Under the pieces are notes generated by a model. The model was not told the origin of the DNA. It saw only the letters and a list, made by a program, of their open reading frames with translations, and ran no database searches. From the NCBI GenBank assembly GCA_030448225.1, contig JAUJNJ010000074.1, positions 1 through 25,534 of the forward strand: a stretch of 25,534 nucleotides of DNA, in the 5' to 3' direction. Of the stretch, positions 16,133-25,534 are shown in pieces. The number at the start of each line of letters is the position of its first letter. Within the stretch, counting starts at the first letter, position 1. The DNA is from Phycisphaerae bacterium. GTDB taxonomy: Bacteria > Planctomycetota > Phycisphaerae > Tepidisphaerales > Tepidisphaeraceae. The position numbers and the translations under genes were made by a program.

Positions 16133-16690
16133 ATGGCGTACCGGCTCGTTGACAAGCAGGTGATCTACGTCGGGACGAAGGTGCGCCTCGAGGTGCACCA
16201 CCTCGACAACGAGGACACCGGCCGCCGTCACCAGCGCGAGGTGTGCGTCCACCCGGGGGCGGTCGTGGTGCTGCCGTTCCTCGACGAGCGGACGATCCTG
16301 CTGATCCGCACGCGCCGGTACGCCGTGGGCGACACGCTGATCGAACTGCCGGCCGGGACGCTCGAGGCGGGCGAGGAGCCGATCAACTGCGCGGGCCGGG
16401 AACTGCTGGAGGAGACCGGGTACCTCGCGGCCCGGCTCAAGCCGCTGTCGACGTTCTACCCGTCGCCGGGAATCCTGAGCGAGCGGATGTACGCGTTCGC
16501 CGCCTATGATTTGGAGCGCGGGGCAACCGCGCCCGAGGAAGGCGAGGACATCGAGGTGATGCCCACGCCGTTCGACGACGCGATCGAGATGATCGGCGCC
16601 GGCGACATCAAGGACGGTAAGACGATCGCGACGCTGCTGGCGTACGAGCGGTTCCAGGGGCCGGGTCGACGACGACGACCACAAGGGTGA
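16133..16690 (+). CDS. Nudix hydrolase, ADP-ribose pyrophosphatase-like
   Basis: It cleaves nucleoside diphosphate-linked compounds, most likely ADP-ribose or a nucleotide sugar. The 185-residue protein holds a complete Nudix box at residues 75-97: G-TLEAG-E-EPINCAG-RE-LLEETGY, with E90, E93 and E94 set to bind Mg2+. IRTRRYAVGDTLIELPAG just before it and FYPSPGILSERMYAFAA after it (around residues 107-124) are typical of the NudF-like ADP-ribose pyrophosphatase group. ATG 16,133 is chosen for its upstream GAGG and promoter; an in-frame ATG at 16,079 would lie in the -35 region. Its stop overlaps or abuts the rhomboid gene start, so the two form an operon. Substrate is inferred from the subfamily. 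Confidence 0.88.
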   Translation: MAYRLVDKQVIYVGTKVRLEVHHLDNEDTGRRHQREVCVHPGAVVVLPFLDERTILLIRTRRYAVGDTLIELPAGTLEAGEEPINCAGRELLEETGYLAARLKPLSTFYPSPGILSERMYAFAAYDLERGATAPEEGEDIEVMPTPFDDAIEMIGAGDIKDGKTIATLLAYERFQGPGRRRRPQG

Positions 16691-16695
16691 CGAGC

Positions 16696-17544
16696 ATGGC
16701 TTGGCAGGACCGCGCATATCACCGGGAGGACGGCGGCGGCATCCCGCCGGTCACGTTCCAGTTCCCGAAGCTGACGCCGCTGACAATGGGCCTCATCGGC
16801 AGTTGCCTCGTGATCTACTTCATCCAGGTCTTCACCCGCGGCGGCGGCGCGCCGCTGGAGCGCTGGGGCGGCCTGACGTTCGAGGCGGGGCGGGCGTTCA
16901 CGCAGCCGTGGCGGTGGGTCACGTACCAGTACCTGCACGGCTCGGCGGGGCACTTCTTCTTCAACATGATCGCGTTGTACTTCTTCGTCCCCTCGCTGGA
17001 GATGCTCTGGGGGTGGCGCAAGACGCTCGCGTTCTACACCGTCGGCGGCGTGTTCGCGGGGATCGTGTTCGGGCTGCTCGCGCTGTTCGCCGGGGGCGGC
17101 GGCCTGCTGATCGGCGCCAGCGGCTCGATCTTCGCGGCGCTGGGCGCGGTGGCGCTGCTCGTGCCCGAGCGGCAGCTCATCCTGCTGTTCTTCCCCGTGC
17201 CGATCCGCGTGGCGGCGGCGCTGCTCGGGGCGTTCTTCCTGTTGGCCGCCGTCGGCGACCGCGACTTCAGCAACGCCGCCCACCTCGGCGGCCTCGCGTT
17301 CGGGTTCTTCGCGCCCTGGATCGGCGGGCCGTTCCTCAGCAAGGCGCAGCGGAACTGGCAGAAGCGCTCGAAGCACCGCGCGGCGCAGGCCGAGCGCGAC
17401 GAGTTCGAGGCGGTCGACCGCATCCTTCAAAAGGTCCACGACAAAGGGATGAACAGCCTCTCGTGGTCGGAGAAGCGGTTGCTCAAGAAGGCGACGGAGC
17501 GCCAGCGCCAGCAGGAACTGGCGCGCGCACGACGGGCTCGGTGA
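16696..17544 (+). CDS. Rhomboid family intramembrane serine protease with DUF6576-like tail
   Basis: It cuts substrate proteins within the membrane. The 282-residue product from ATG 16,696 has AAGG about ten bases upstream; a GTG at 16,687 that overlaps the Nudix stop is an alternative. Six membrane segments span about residues 30-220. The catalytic Ser is S142 in LLIGASGSIFAALGA (GxSG), the catalytic His is H196 in NAAHLGGLAFG, and the HFFFNMIALYFF segment corresponds to the His/Asn oxyanion region. The cytosolic C-terminus (about 235-275: DEFEAVDRILQKVHDKGMNS, then LSWSEKRLLKKATER) matches the short DUF6576 helical module seen on rhomboids of Planctomycetes and Bacteroidetes. Substrates are unknown. 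It is transcribed with the Nudix gene. Confidence 0.9.
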   Translation: MAWQDRAYHREDGGGIPPVTFQFPKLTPLTMGLIGSCLVIYFIQVFTRGGGAPLERWGGLTFEAGRAFTQPWRWVTYQYLHGSAGHFFFNMIALYFFVPSLEMLWGWRKTLAFYTVGGVFAGIVFGLLALFAGGGGLLIGASGSIFAALGAVALLVPERQLILLFFPVPIRVAAALLGAFFLLAAVGDRDFSNAAHLGGLAFGFFAPWIGGPFLSKAQRNWQKRSKHRAAQAERDEFEAVDRILQKVHDKGMNSLSWSEKRLLKKATERQRQQELARARRAR

Positions 17545-17587
17545 GACCGACATCCGAGTCACGACCCTGACCGACCCCACACGTATC

Positions 17588-17616
17588 GGGTCCGGCCCGA
17601 AGGGCCCCGGTAGGTG
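17588..17616 (-). repeat. Palindromic intergenic repeat, copy D
   Basis: The core GGCCCGAAGGGCC is at 17,594-17,606, with CCGGTAGG on its right resembling part of copy B. It faces copy E across about 60 bases, in opposite orientation, between the rhomboid and threonine synthase genes. Confidence 0.55.
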
Positions 17617-17657
17617 GCGCTAGGTTCGGAAGTTTGTCTGGACCGTTGACTGGACGC

Positions 17658-17690
17658 TGCCCCGGCCCTTCGGGCCAGTCGCGAAACCGC
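17658..17690 (+). repeat. Palindromic intergenic repeat, copy E
   Basis: The core GGCCCTTCGGGCC (17,664-17,676) is followed by AGTCGCGAAACCGC, keeping the CGAAAC tag. With copy D it makes an inverted pair in the 240-base gap 17,545-17,784. Confidence 0.6.
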
Positions 17691-17784
17691 AACCTGCTTT
17701 GCGAGGCGCACAGAGTTCTCGATCAGCGGTAACCGCGCCGCGCCGTTTTGATCTTTCCCGCGTTACGCCTTACCTTCGTTTCCA

Positions 17785-19260
17785 ATGACGGACCGCGCCT
17801 TTCAGCAGTGCATCAACCCCGCGTGCGGGACCACCTACGCCGTCAGCGAGGTGAAGGTCGCGTGCACGCGCTGCGGCAGCCTGCTCGACATCAAGTACGA
17901 CTGGGATCGCCTGCCGGTCCCGCGCAGCCTGTCGTTCTTCGAGCACCGCTGGAGCACCAAGGGCACCGGCACGCAGGGGAAGCTCGACTTCTCCGGCGTC
18001 TGGCGGTTCCGCGAGCTCATGCCGTTCTTCCGCCACGAGGACGAGGTCGTCAGCATCGGCGAGGGGCGCACCACCCTGCAGACCGCCGACCTGCTCGCCC
18101 GGCAGATGGGCCTGAAGGCCGGCAAGCTCCAACTCCAGTACGAAGGCCTCAATCCCAGCGGCAGCTTCAAAGACAACGGCATGACCGCCGCCTTCACCCA
18201 CGCCCGCATGGTGGGCGCGCACCGGGTGGCGTGCGCGTCGACGGGCAACACCAGCGCCAGCCTCGCGATGTTCGCGTCGCTCGCGGAGATGCAGGGCGTC
18301 GTCTTCATCGGCAGCGGGAAGATCTCGTTCGGGAAGCTGTCGCAGGCGCTCGACTACGGCGCGTTGACGCTCCAGATCAACGGCGACTTCGACGCCTGCC
18401 TCCGCCGCATCCGCCAGATCGCGGTCGATGTCCCGAAGATGGGCATCTACCTGATGAACAGCGTCAACCCGTTCCGCCTCGAGGGCCAGAAGTCGATCAT
18501 GTATCGAATTCTGGAAGCCCGCGACTGGCAGGCGCCGGACTGGATCATCGTGCCCGGCGGCAACCTCGGGAACGCGTCGGCGTTCGGCAAGGCGTTCATC
18601 GAGCTGAAGGAACTCGGGCTGATCAAGAAGGTGCCGCGGCTGGCCGTCATCAACGCGCGCGGCGCCAACACGCTCTACCGCCTGGCGCACGAGCAGAAGG
18701 TGTGCTGGAACGAGGGGCGCTACGACACCGACGTCGTGCAGAAGTATTACGCCTGGATGGACGAGAACGACCAGCAGGCCAGCACGATCGCCAGCGCGAT
18801 CGAGATCAACCGCCCGGTGAACCTCCCCAAGGCGCTGCGCGCGATCTGCGCGATGGACGGCGTCGTCCGCGAGGTGACCGACGAGGAGATCCTCGAGCAC
18901 CGCGCGATGGTCGCCCGCTGGGGCTTCGGCTGTGAACCCGCCAGCGCCGCAAGCGTGGCCGGCCTGCGACAACTCATCGACGAGCAGGTGATCTCCCGCG
19001 ACGACAGCGTCGTCTGCATCCTCACCGGCCATGAACTCAAGGACCCGAACGCGACGGTGAAGTATCACACCGGCATCGACATGAAGAGCGTGCAGGACCT
19101 CGCCCCCCGCGTCGAGCCGCACGGGTCGCTGTCGAACCGCCCGGTGCAGGTGGAGGACGACCTCGAGTCGATCATCCGCGCGATGGGCGGCGAGCCGGGC
19201 GTACTGGATGGCGTCCGCATCACGCCGGCGAAGTCGAACGTGCCGGTGGCGGAGTATTGA
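17785..19260 (+). CDS. thrC: Threonine synthase with N-terminal zinc-ribbon motif
   Basis: It converts O-phosphohomoserine to threonine, a fold type II PLP reaction ending the threonine branch of the aspartate pathway. The 491-residue protein starts with a four-cysteine ribbon (C9, C14, C27, C30), as in the class of threonine synthases shared by archaea and many bacteria. The PLP lysine is K129 in [30 protein letters not shown] and [16 protein letters not shown] bind the cofactor phosphate and carboxylate. The C-terminus ([18 protein letters not shown], and about 70 more residues) is longer than in short forms. The upstream gap has paired repeats. The stop codon touches the ribosome site of the antitoxin gene (GGAGG directly after TGA), so the operon continues. 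Confidence 0.95.
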   Translation: MTDRAFQQCINPACGTTYAVSEVKVACTRCGSLLDIKYDWDRLPVPRSLSFFEHRWSTKGTGTQGKLDFSGVWRFRELMPFFRHEDEVVSIGEGRTTLQTADLLARQMGLKAGKLQLQYEGLNPSGSFKDNGMTAAFTHARMVGAHRVACASTGNTSASLAMFASLAEMQGVVFIGSGKISFGKLSQALDYGALTLQINGDFDACLRRIRQIAVDVPKMGIYLMNSVNPFRLEGQKSIMYRILEARDWQAPDWIIVPGGNLGNASAFGKAFIELKELGLIKKVPRLAVINARGANTLYRLAHEQKVCWNEGRYDTDVVQKYYAWMDENDQQASTIASAIEINRPVNLPKALRAICAMDGVVREVTDEEILEHRAMVARWGFGCEPASAASVAGLRQLIDEQVISRDDSVVCILTGHELKDPNATVKYHTGIDMKSVQDLAPRVEPHGSLSNRPVQVEDDLESIIRAMGGEPGVLDGVRITPAKSNVPVAEY

Positions 19261-19271
19261 GGAGGTGCCCG

Positions 19272-19533
19272 ATGTCCACCGCCAACATCTTTCGTGGTGT
19301 AATCCGCGGCAACTCGATCGAACTGTCCGCGCTCGTCGGCCTTGCCGATGGGCAGGAGGTGTCGGTCATCGTCACGCCAACTCCGCCGAAAGCGCGCGAT
19401 CAAACTGCCGCCCGGCGAGGGTCTGCGGAACGTCGTTCGGCGGATGGTCCGACGACCCGGAAGGGCTGGACCGGTTCCTTGACGAGATGCGGCGGGCGCG
19501 CGTGCCGACACTCGGACGGGGCAGGTCGAATGA
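19272..19533 (+). CDS. VapB-like antitoxin (frameshifted in this sequence)
   Basis: The ATG is seven bases after GGAGG, itself adjacent to the threonine synthase stop. The N-terminal part, MSTANIFRGVIRGNSIELSA, then LVGLADGQEVSVIVTPTPP, resembles AbrB/VapB-type antitoxins with a short beta-barrel DNA-binding domain. The frame changes near 19,395 and 19,430; the pieces rejoin as AIKLPPGEGLRN and FGGWSDDPEGLDRFLDEMRRAR, the latter the toxin-binding tail common in these antitoxins. With one more shift the TGA at 19,531-19,533 would stop it, overlapping the toxin ATG by the usual ATGA. The product would be about 86 residues, repressing its own operon and neutralising the next gene's product. Confidence 0.65.
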
Positions 19534-19912
19534 GCTTCGTCCTCGATACCGATATTTGCTCCGCCCACCTACGCGGTAACGGCGTCGTCCAAAACCGGTT
19601 CCTCCAATACACGGGCGGCCTTCACTTGTCGGTGGTGACGCTCGCAGAACTGTACACCTGGGTATACCGCGGAACCCAAACGTCGAAGCGACTGGACATG
19701 CTGGAACGCATGCTGTCGGATGTTCGGGTCCTGATTGACGAGGACATTGCCGAGCGCTTCGGCCAACTTCAGGCCGACATGTATCGCCGGGGCGACGTCG
19801 TTGCAACGGCTGACCTCCTGATCGCGGTCACGGCCCTGCACCACGATTTCACCGTCGTTACCCACAACGTCCGACATTTCACGCGTTCCGGCGCGGGGAC
19901 TGGCTGGCGTAG
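19530..19912 (+). CDS. vapC: VapC-like PIN-domain ribonuclease toxin (C-terminal frameshift)
   Basis: This is a PIN-fold endoribonuclease of about 127 residues. The metal-binding acids are in place: D6 in MSFVLDTDIC, E40 in VVTLAELYTW, D95 in VATADLLIAVTAL, and N113 where the fourth position lies (VTHNVRHF). The reading frame runs on past the expected end, but a one-base shift near 19,890 restores the standard ending (GDWLA then TAG at 19,910-19,912). The toxin would cleave RNA or tRNA when the antitoxin is lost. It overlaps the antitoxin gene and sits 14 bases before dapB. With most of the fold intact, an error rather than inactivation is likely. Confidence 0.82.
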
Positions 19913-19926
19913 CCGAACGACGCATC

Positions 19927-20728
19927 ATGACGACACTCGCAATCACCGGCGTCGCCGGACGGATGGGCAGCCGCCTGAAAGCGCTGGCCCGGCAGGACGG
20001 CCTGTTCGACCTCGTCGGCGCGATCGAGCGGGCCGACGCGCGCTGCAGCAGGGGGCGACGCGGGCGAGGTGGCCGGCGTCGGACCGATCGGCACGCCGGT
20101 CACGGCCGACCTCAAGACCACGCCGCAGGTGATGATCGACTTCACCGCGCCGGCGGCGACTCGCCACTGGCTGAGCGTGTGCCGCGAGCGGAAGATCGCG
20201 ATCGTCGTCGGCACGACCGGGCTCGGCGCGCAGGAACACGCCGCCATCGATGCCGCCGCCAGGGACGTCGCGGTGCTTCAGTGCGCGCCGAACATGAGCC
20301 TCGGCGTGAACCTGCTGTTCAAGATCGCCGGCGAGGTCGCCAAGATCCTCGGCGACGAGTACGACGTCGAGATCGTCGAGGACACCACCGCTTCAAGAAG
20401 GACGCCCCCTCCGGCACCGCCGCGGGCCTGGCCGACGCGATCCTGAAGGCGACCGGCAAGGCCCGCGACGCCCTCGTCAACGACCGCCACGGCGACGACT
20501 GCGTCCGCCGGCGCGGCGACATCGGCATGCACTCGCTGCGGATCGGCGACGAGGTCGGCCGCCACACCGCCTACTTCGCCGCCGCTCGGCGAACGCCTCG
20601 AACTCACCCACGTCGCCACGAACCGCGACACGTTCGTCCACGCGCCCTCCGCGCCCGCCAAGTGGCTCGCGAACCAGAAGCCCGGCCGTTACGGCATGGC
20701 GGACGTGCTGGGGCTGAGCGGCGATTAG
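19927..20728 (+). CDS. dapB: 4-hydroxy-tetrahydrodipicolinate reductase (frameshifted in this sequence)
   Basis: It reduces hydroxy-tetrahydrodipicolinate in lysine and meso-diaminopimelate synthesis. All family landmarks are present across frames: the NAD(P) loop TLAITGVAGRMGS, MIDFTAPAAT, VVGTTGL, APNMSLGVNLLF, the catalytic segment HHRFKKDAPSGTA, and C-terminal THVATNRDTFVHA through GRYGMADVLGLSGD to TAG 20,728. The frame changes near 20,038, 20,390 and 20,583. The overall span fits about 266 codons, the normal length. Since the gene is usually essential for cell wall and lysine, I read the breaks as sequence errors. It begins 14 bases after vapC and is the last gene of the thrC operon. 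Confidence 0.88.
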
Positions 20729-20832
20729 CGATCAGATCCGCCGGTAGACGCCTCGGCCTCCCGCCGGGAACGAGTAACGGCAATTTCGTGAGACGCCGGG
20801 GATTCCGCTACGTCGTTCAGTGCGGCGACGGG

Positions 20833-20838
20833 TATACT
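20833..20838 (+). promoter_or_regulatory. Possible -10 element before the DUF1549 gene
   Basis: TATACT lies 77 bases upstream of the TTG start in the 186-base gap after dapB. No good -35 is visible at the right distance, so the call is weak. Confidence 0.25.
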
Positions 20839-20914
20839 GCCGACGTCGAGCGGGCGGGGGCGCAGGGTCGCAACCCCTCCCGGGACGCGCGGCCCGAGCG
20901 GAGGAGGTTCACCC

Positions 20915-23900
20915 TTGGCACGCCAGCCGATCACGTTCATCCTCTCCGCCGCGTGGTTGCTGCTCGCCGCGAGCGGCGGACGCGCGCTCGCCGACGACGA
21001 ATCATCCCAGTTCTTTGAGGCCAAGGTCCGCCCCTGCTCGCAGAGCACTGTTACAAGTGCCACGGCAACGGCGAGAAACCCGAAGGGAAAGCTCCGCCTC
21101 GACACCCGCGACGGCCTGATCCGCGGCGGCGAGACCGCGCCGGCCGTGGTGCCCGGCGAGCCGGAACTCAGCCTGCTCATCCGCGCGGTCCGCTACAAGG
21201 ACCCGACGCTCCAGATGCCGCCCGACGGCCGCCTCAGCGACCGCCAGATCGCCGACCTGGAAGCGTGGGTAAAAATGGGCGCGCCCGACCCGCGCGTCCT
21301 CCCTCCCAAGGCCGAACCCACGACCGTGCCCACCACGATCGATTACGCCGCAGCCCGCACGGGTGGGCGTTCCGGACGCCGAAGCGGCCTGACCTTCCGG
21401 CGGTGAAAGACGCGTCGTGGCCGCGGGGCCCGATCGACAAGTTCATCCTCGCCAAGCTCGACGAAAAGCAACTGAAGCCCGCCGCCCGCCGACCGCCGGA
21501 CGCTCCTCCGCCGCGCCACGTTCGACCTGATCGGCCTCCCGCCGACGCCGGCCGAGACCGAGGCGTTTGTCGAACGACCCGTCGTCCGACGCGTTCGCCA
21601 AGGTCGTTGACCGCCTGCTCGCGTCGCCCCTGTACGGCCAGCGCTGGGCCCGGCACTGGCTCGACGTCGTCCGCTACACCGACTCGTTCGACTCCCGCGT
21701 CCTCGGCGGCGACCAGGACGTGCGCTCGCCTGGCAGTACCGCGACTGGGTCGTCAACGCGTTCAACCGCGACCTGCCGTACGACGAGTTCGTGCGGCACC
21801 AGGTGGCCGGCGACCTCCTGCCGGCGAAGGAGTCGGACGACGTCAACACCGACGGCATCGTCGCCACCGGCGTCTACGTGATCGGCGAGTGGGGCGGCGG
21901 CGACGCCGACAAGGACAAGCTCATCACCGACGTCGTCGACGACCAGGTCGACCTCACCGGCCGGGCGTTCATGGGCCTCACCGTCGCCTGCGCACGCTGC
22001 CACGACCACAAGTTCGACCCCGTCTCGGCCGACGACTACTACGGCCTGGCCGGCATCTTCTTCAGCAGCCACATCCTGCCCAACCCCGGCCCCAAGACCG
22101 GCGGCCCGTCGGTGCTGCGCGTGCTGCTGGCGCGGCCCAAGAAGATCGAGCGCAACGCGTGGCGGCCCAGGAGGTCGCGTCGTGCAGAACGGGATCGAGG
22201 CGTACAAGGACGCGCGCTACGCCGCCATCGGCCGCGACGTCGTGACCCAGATCGACCAGTACCTCGACGGCCGCTTGGGAACTGAAGGCGGCGACCGACC
22301 CGATCGGGCGCCGCCGCCGATCGCCGACGCGGCGGAGCGCGGAAGCTGCACCCGTTCGCGCTGAAGCGGTTCTTCGAGGTCGCCGTCGCTGCCGGCCGAG
22401 CTGCAACTCCTGACCGAGATGGTGCACGACGTCGGCGGCGCCAAGGGCGTCAGCGCCTGGCGGAGCCGGGCGGGACACGCCCGCCGTCCTGGCCAACCCC
22501 GGCGACACGCCCGCCGCGTTCCTCACGATCACGATGCCCTCCAAGAGCTTCACGATCCACCCCGGCCCGACCGCCGGGGCGGCCGTGGCGTGGAAGAGCG
22601 TCGTCGGCGGGAAGGTCCGCCTCGCCGGCCGCGTCGCCGACGCCGACGACAAGGGGGCGACGGCATCGCATGGACCTTGTCGACGCGCTCCGGCGTCGCG
22701 CACGCGGCAATCCGCGCCGGCGGCACGATCGCCAACGGCGGGAACCAGTCGTTCGCCGACGTCGCGGCCGACAAGATGGCGCGGTCGACGTCGCGCCCGG
22801 CGACCGGATCGAACTCGCGATCCTGCCGAAGGCGGACCACATCTGCGACACGACCGTCGTCGAACTCGAGGTCACGGAACTGGACGGCGATCGCCGTCAG
22901 TGGAACCTGAGCAAAGAGGTCGTGCCGGACTTGACCGAGGCCGCCGGCAACCCGCACAGCGACTCGCTCGGTAACGCTGGACGCCTGGTCGTTCTACGAT
23001 CTGGTCGACCAGCCGCAGTCCCTCGCCTACCCGACCGGCTCGGCGTTCGCGACCTGGTGGAGACGGTCGCGAGCGGCAAGAGCGGAAGCGCAAGGAGGTC
23101 GTGTCGGCCGCGGCCCTCGTCGGCGACGCACACGGAGGTTCGTCGCGGTGCAGGACGAGGCGGCCAAGCAGAACCCCTGGGTCGGCCTTCGCCGGCCTCC
23201 AGGGTCCGGACGTCGACTTCTACCGAGACCTGGACGAGCGGCCGCGGCGGGTTCTGGGCGAACGCCTGGGCGGACGACGCCAACCTTCGCCGCCGACGAT
23301 GCGCGCCGAACTCGGGCGGATGCGCGAGAGCTGGCCGAACGGCAGAAGGAGGCGGCGCAGGTGATCGCCGTCGCCCACGGCCTGCAGGAGGGCGGCACGC
23401 CGCAGAGCATGTTCGGGAAGATCCAGGACGTGCCGGTCCACGTCCGCGGGCCGCTACGACCGCCTCGGGCCGTCGTGCCGCGGCGGTTCCCGCGCGTCGT
23501 CGCCGGCGACGAGCAGCCGCCGATCACGAACGGCAGCGGCCGATTGAACTGGCGCGTTGGCTGACGGATCCGTCGCACCCGCTGACGGCGCGGGTGATGG
23601 TGAACCGGATCTGGCAGCACCACTTCGGCGAGGGCATCGTCCGTACGCCCAACAACTTCGGCCGGCTCGGCACGCCGCCCACGCACCCTGGAGCTGCTCG
23701 ACTGGCTCGCGACGGAGTTCGTCCGCGAGAAGTGGTCGGTCAAGGCGATGCACCGCCTCATGATGCTCTCGGCGACGTACCAGCAGTCGGCCGTCGCGGA
23801 CGAGGCGTCACTGAAGGCGGACGCGGAGAACCTCCTGTTCGGCCGGATGAACCGCCGCCGCCGGAGGCCGAGACGCTCCGCGACGCGCTGCTGCACGTCG

Positions 23901-24327
23901 ATGCGTCGCTCGACCGCCGGGCGGGCCCTCGGTGAACGATTTGAACGCGCCGCGGCGGACGCTCTACCTCACGACGATCCGCTCCGACCGCGGCAACTTC
24001 CGCATGCTGTTCGACGCCGCCGACCCGGTGAACATCGTCGAGAAGCGTGGAGTCGACCGTCGCGCCGCAGGCGTTGTTCCTCATGAACCACCTGTTCGCC
24101 CTGGGCGCAGGCCGCCCGGCCGCGCAGCGGGCGGCGAAGGAGGGCGGGCGCCGACGACGCCGCAAAAATCGACTGGCTCTACCGCACGCTCTACGCCCGC
24201 CCGCCGCAACCGGCGGAATCGAGCATCGGCCAGCAGTTCGACTGGCCGGCCGGTGCGACGACCGAGGGGGCGTGGACGCAGTACTGCCAGATCCTGATGT
24301 GCGCGAACGAGTTCATGTACGTCGACT
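20915..24327 (+). CDS. Planctomycete cytochrome C/DUF1549/DUF1553 (PSD1 family) protein, heavily frameshifted
   Basis: A TTG start seven bases after GGAGGAGG opens a signal peptide ([20 protein letters not shown]). A heme motif CYKCH at 21,049-21,063 begins the planctomycete cytochrome domain; [20 protein letters not shown] and ILQMPPDG-like sequence ([11 protein letters not shown]) follow. DUF1549 covers about 21,420-22,140 ([34 protein letters not shown]) and includes a second heme-like motif CARCH at 21,989-22,003. After an insert of about 1.2 kb (a possible beta domain), DUF1553 runs from about 23,545 ([20 protein letters not shown]) to TGA 24,327. At least a dozen frame changes interrupt it (about 21,035, 21,075, 21,350, 21,490, 21,570, 21,725, 22,160, 22,285 and onwards). 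The family is probably secreted and linked to polysaccharide degradation; role unproven. Confidence 0.8.
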
Positions 24328-24396
24328 GAGGCATGCCCCCCGTTCCGCGGCGACGCGCGGGGAACGGGCGGCCGTGAGGTCGCCAACGGCGGACGC

Positions 24397-25534
24397 ATGC
24401 CCGACAAACGAAAGAGCCGGCAGATGCTCGGCACGCACGCCAACGGCTTCGGCAGGTGCTCAAGACGTTCGCACCTGCTTCGGCATGCGAGTCCTTCGCC
24501 GGGCTGCGGGCAGCCCGTGGGTCGCCGGCCGCCGCCCCGGTCGATGACCGGCAAGCCGCTTTCCGCTGGCCGCGCTGATCGCGAGCGCGGGCGAAGCGGG
24601 CGATCTTCCTGTTCATGTCCGGCGGCCGTCGCACGTCGACCTGCTCGACCCAAGCCGCGGCTGGCCGACTACCACGGAAGCCGCTGCCGTTCGAGCTTGC
24701 CGAAGCTCGTGCGCACGCCGACGGTGAACGCGCTGCCGTCGCCCTTCAAGTTCAAGCAGCACGGCGAGTGTGGCACGGCCGTGTCGGAACTGTTCCCCGA
24801 GGTGGCGACGTGCGTCGACGATTTGTGCGTCGTCCGCTCGATGTACGCCGACAACATCAACCACAACGGCCTGCCTCCAGATGAACACCGGCGAGCAGGC
24901 GTTCAGCCGCCCGAGCCTCGGCTCGTGGCTGCTCTACGGGCTGGGGAGCGAGAACCGGAACCGGCCCGCCGTCGTCATCAGCCCCGCCCAGCCGGCACAG
25001 GGCGCGCCGCTGTGGAGCAGCAGCTTCCTGCCGCATGGCGTACCAGGGGACACTCGTCTCCGACCTCGCCAACCTGATCGCCAACCTGCCAACGGCTGGT
25101 TCGGCCCCGACCGCCAGCGCCAGCTCGACGCGCTGAAGTCGCTCAACGCCCCGCACCGGCGAGGGCGCGACGAAGACAGCCGGCTGTCGGCCCGGATCGA
25201 GTCATTCGAATTAGCCTTCCGGATGCAGGCCGCGCGCCGGCGGCGTTCGACGTCGCCGGGCGAGTCGCCCGAGACGCTCAAGCTCTACGGCGTCGGCGAC
25301 CCGGTCACCGACGTCTTCGCCAAGCAGTGCCTCATGGCCCGCCGCCTCGTCGCCGCGGGGTGCGGATGGTACAGGTCTACTTCACACCCAGACGTCAGTT
25401 GCAGCAGCCGCCAGCTTCGGGGACCAGCACGGCGGCCTCACCACCGAGCTGTGTTAACAACCGCCGCGCGACGACCAGCCGGTCGCCGGCCTGATCAAAG
25501 ACCTCAAGGGCCGCGGCCTGCTCGACGACACGCT
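24397..25534 (+). CDS. DUF1501 family protein (sulfatase-like), 5' part only, frameshifted
   Basis: It starts 69 bases after the DUF1549/DUF1553 gene, its usual genomic partner in Planctomycetes, and runs off the window. The ATG at 24,397 ([19 protein letters not shown]) is the best start; an N-terminal twin-arginine-type leader may be hidden by frame errors. Recognisable stretches are [19 protein letters not shown] (rejoined over two shifts near 24,625 and 24,650), [59 protein letters not shown] and [20 protein letters not shown]. These are the alkaline-phosphatase-fold core of DUF1501. Many single-base shifts break the frame. Function in the family is unknown; export and a hydrolase role are inferred. 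Confidence 0.72.

Noticed and set aside
1..25534. tRNA or rRNA genes, CRISPR repeats, insertion sequences, phage genes.
   Set aside because: No cloverleaf with a conserved T-loop, no regularly spaced repeats, and no transposase or integrase motifs seen on either strand.

Overview
This GC-rich window (roughly two thirds G+C by eye) reads as a chromosomal segment of a planctomycete. The strongest pointers are the neighbouring cytochrome/DUF1549/DUF1553 and DUF1501 proteins near the right end, a squalene-cyclase-like protein with a DUF4159 module, and a rhomboid protease with a DUF6576-like tail. I would guess the Phycisphaerae/Tepidisphaerales side of the phylum, but that is inference. I see no tRNA, rRNA, CRISPR array, insertion sequence or phage gene.

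Left part (1-9,400, all on +): the 3' end of lysS, a LolC/E-type permease, its LolD-type ATPase (frameshifted as read), a branched-chain aminotransferase, a small histone H1-like protein with its own promoter and terminator, a FabZ-type dehydratase, a LEA14-like lipoprotein, a DnaQ-like exonuclease fused to a WYL-like domain, QueF, and a membrane-anchored SppA peptidase with a structured 5' leader. Themes are lipoprotein and envelope traffic, fatty-acid and amino-acid synthesis, and nucleic-acid processing.

Middle (9,507-17,544): a large exported squalene-cyclase-like/DUF4159 protein on + converges on a minus-strand cluster, with a long bidirectional hairpin terminator between them. In transcription order that cluster is a small anchored protein, a CPA2 antiporter with tandem Usp domains, and a Cof-type HAD phosphatase. 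A short divergent promoter region separates it from a + strand Nudix hydrolase/rhomboid pair.

Right part (17,785-25,534, all on +): threonine synthase, a VapBC-type toxin-antitoxin pair and dapB are packed almost without spacing, so a toxin-antitoxin module sits inside an aspartate-family biosynthetic operon. Then come a planctomycete cytochrome/DUF1549/DUF1553 protein and the start of a DUF1501 protein, which are normally paired.

Two window-wide features matter. First, a family of palindromic intergenic repeats (core GGCCCTTCGGGCC) appears at least five times, with two long inverted copies bracketing lolD. Second, single-base frameshifts break lolD, the DUF4159 gene, vapB, vapC, dapB and, very densely, everything after about 21,000. 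Because core genes such as lolD and dapB are hit and all family motifs survive across the shifts, I read these mainly as sequence or assembly errors rather than gene decay.
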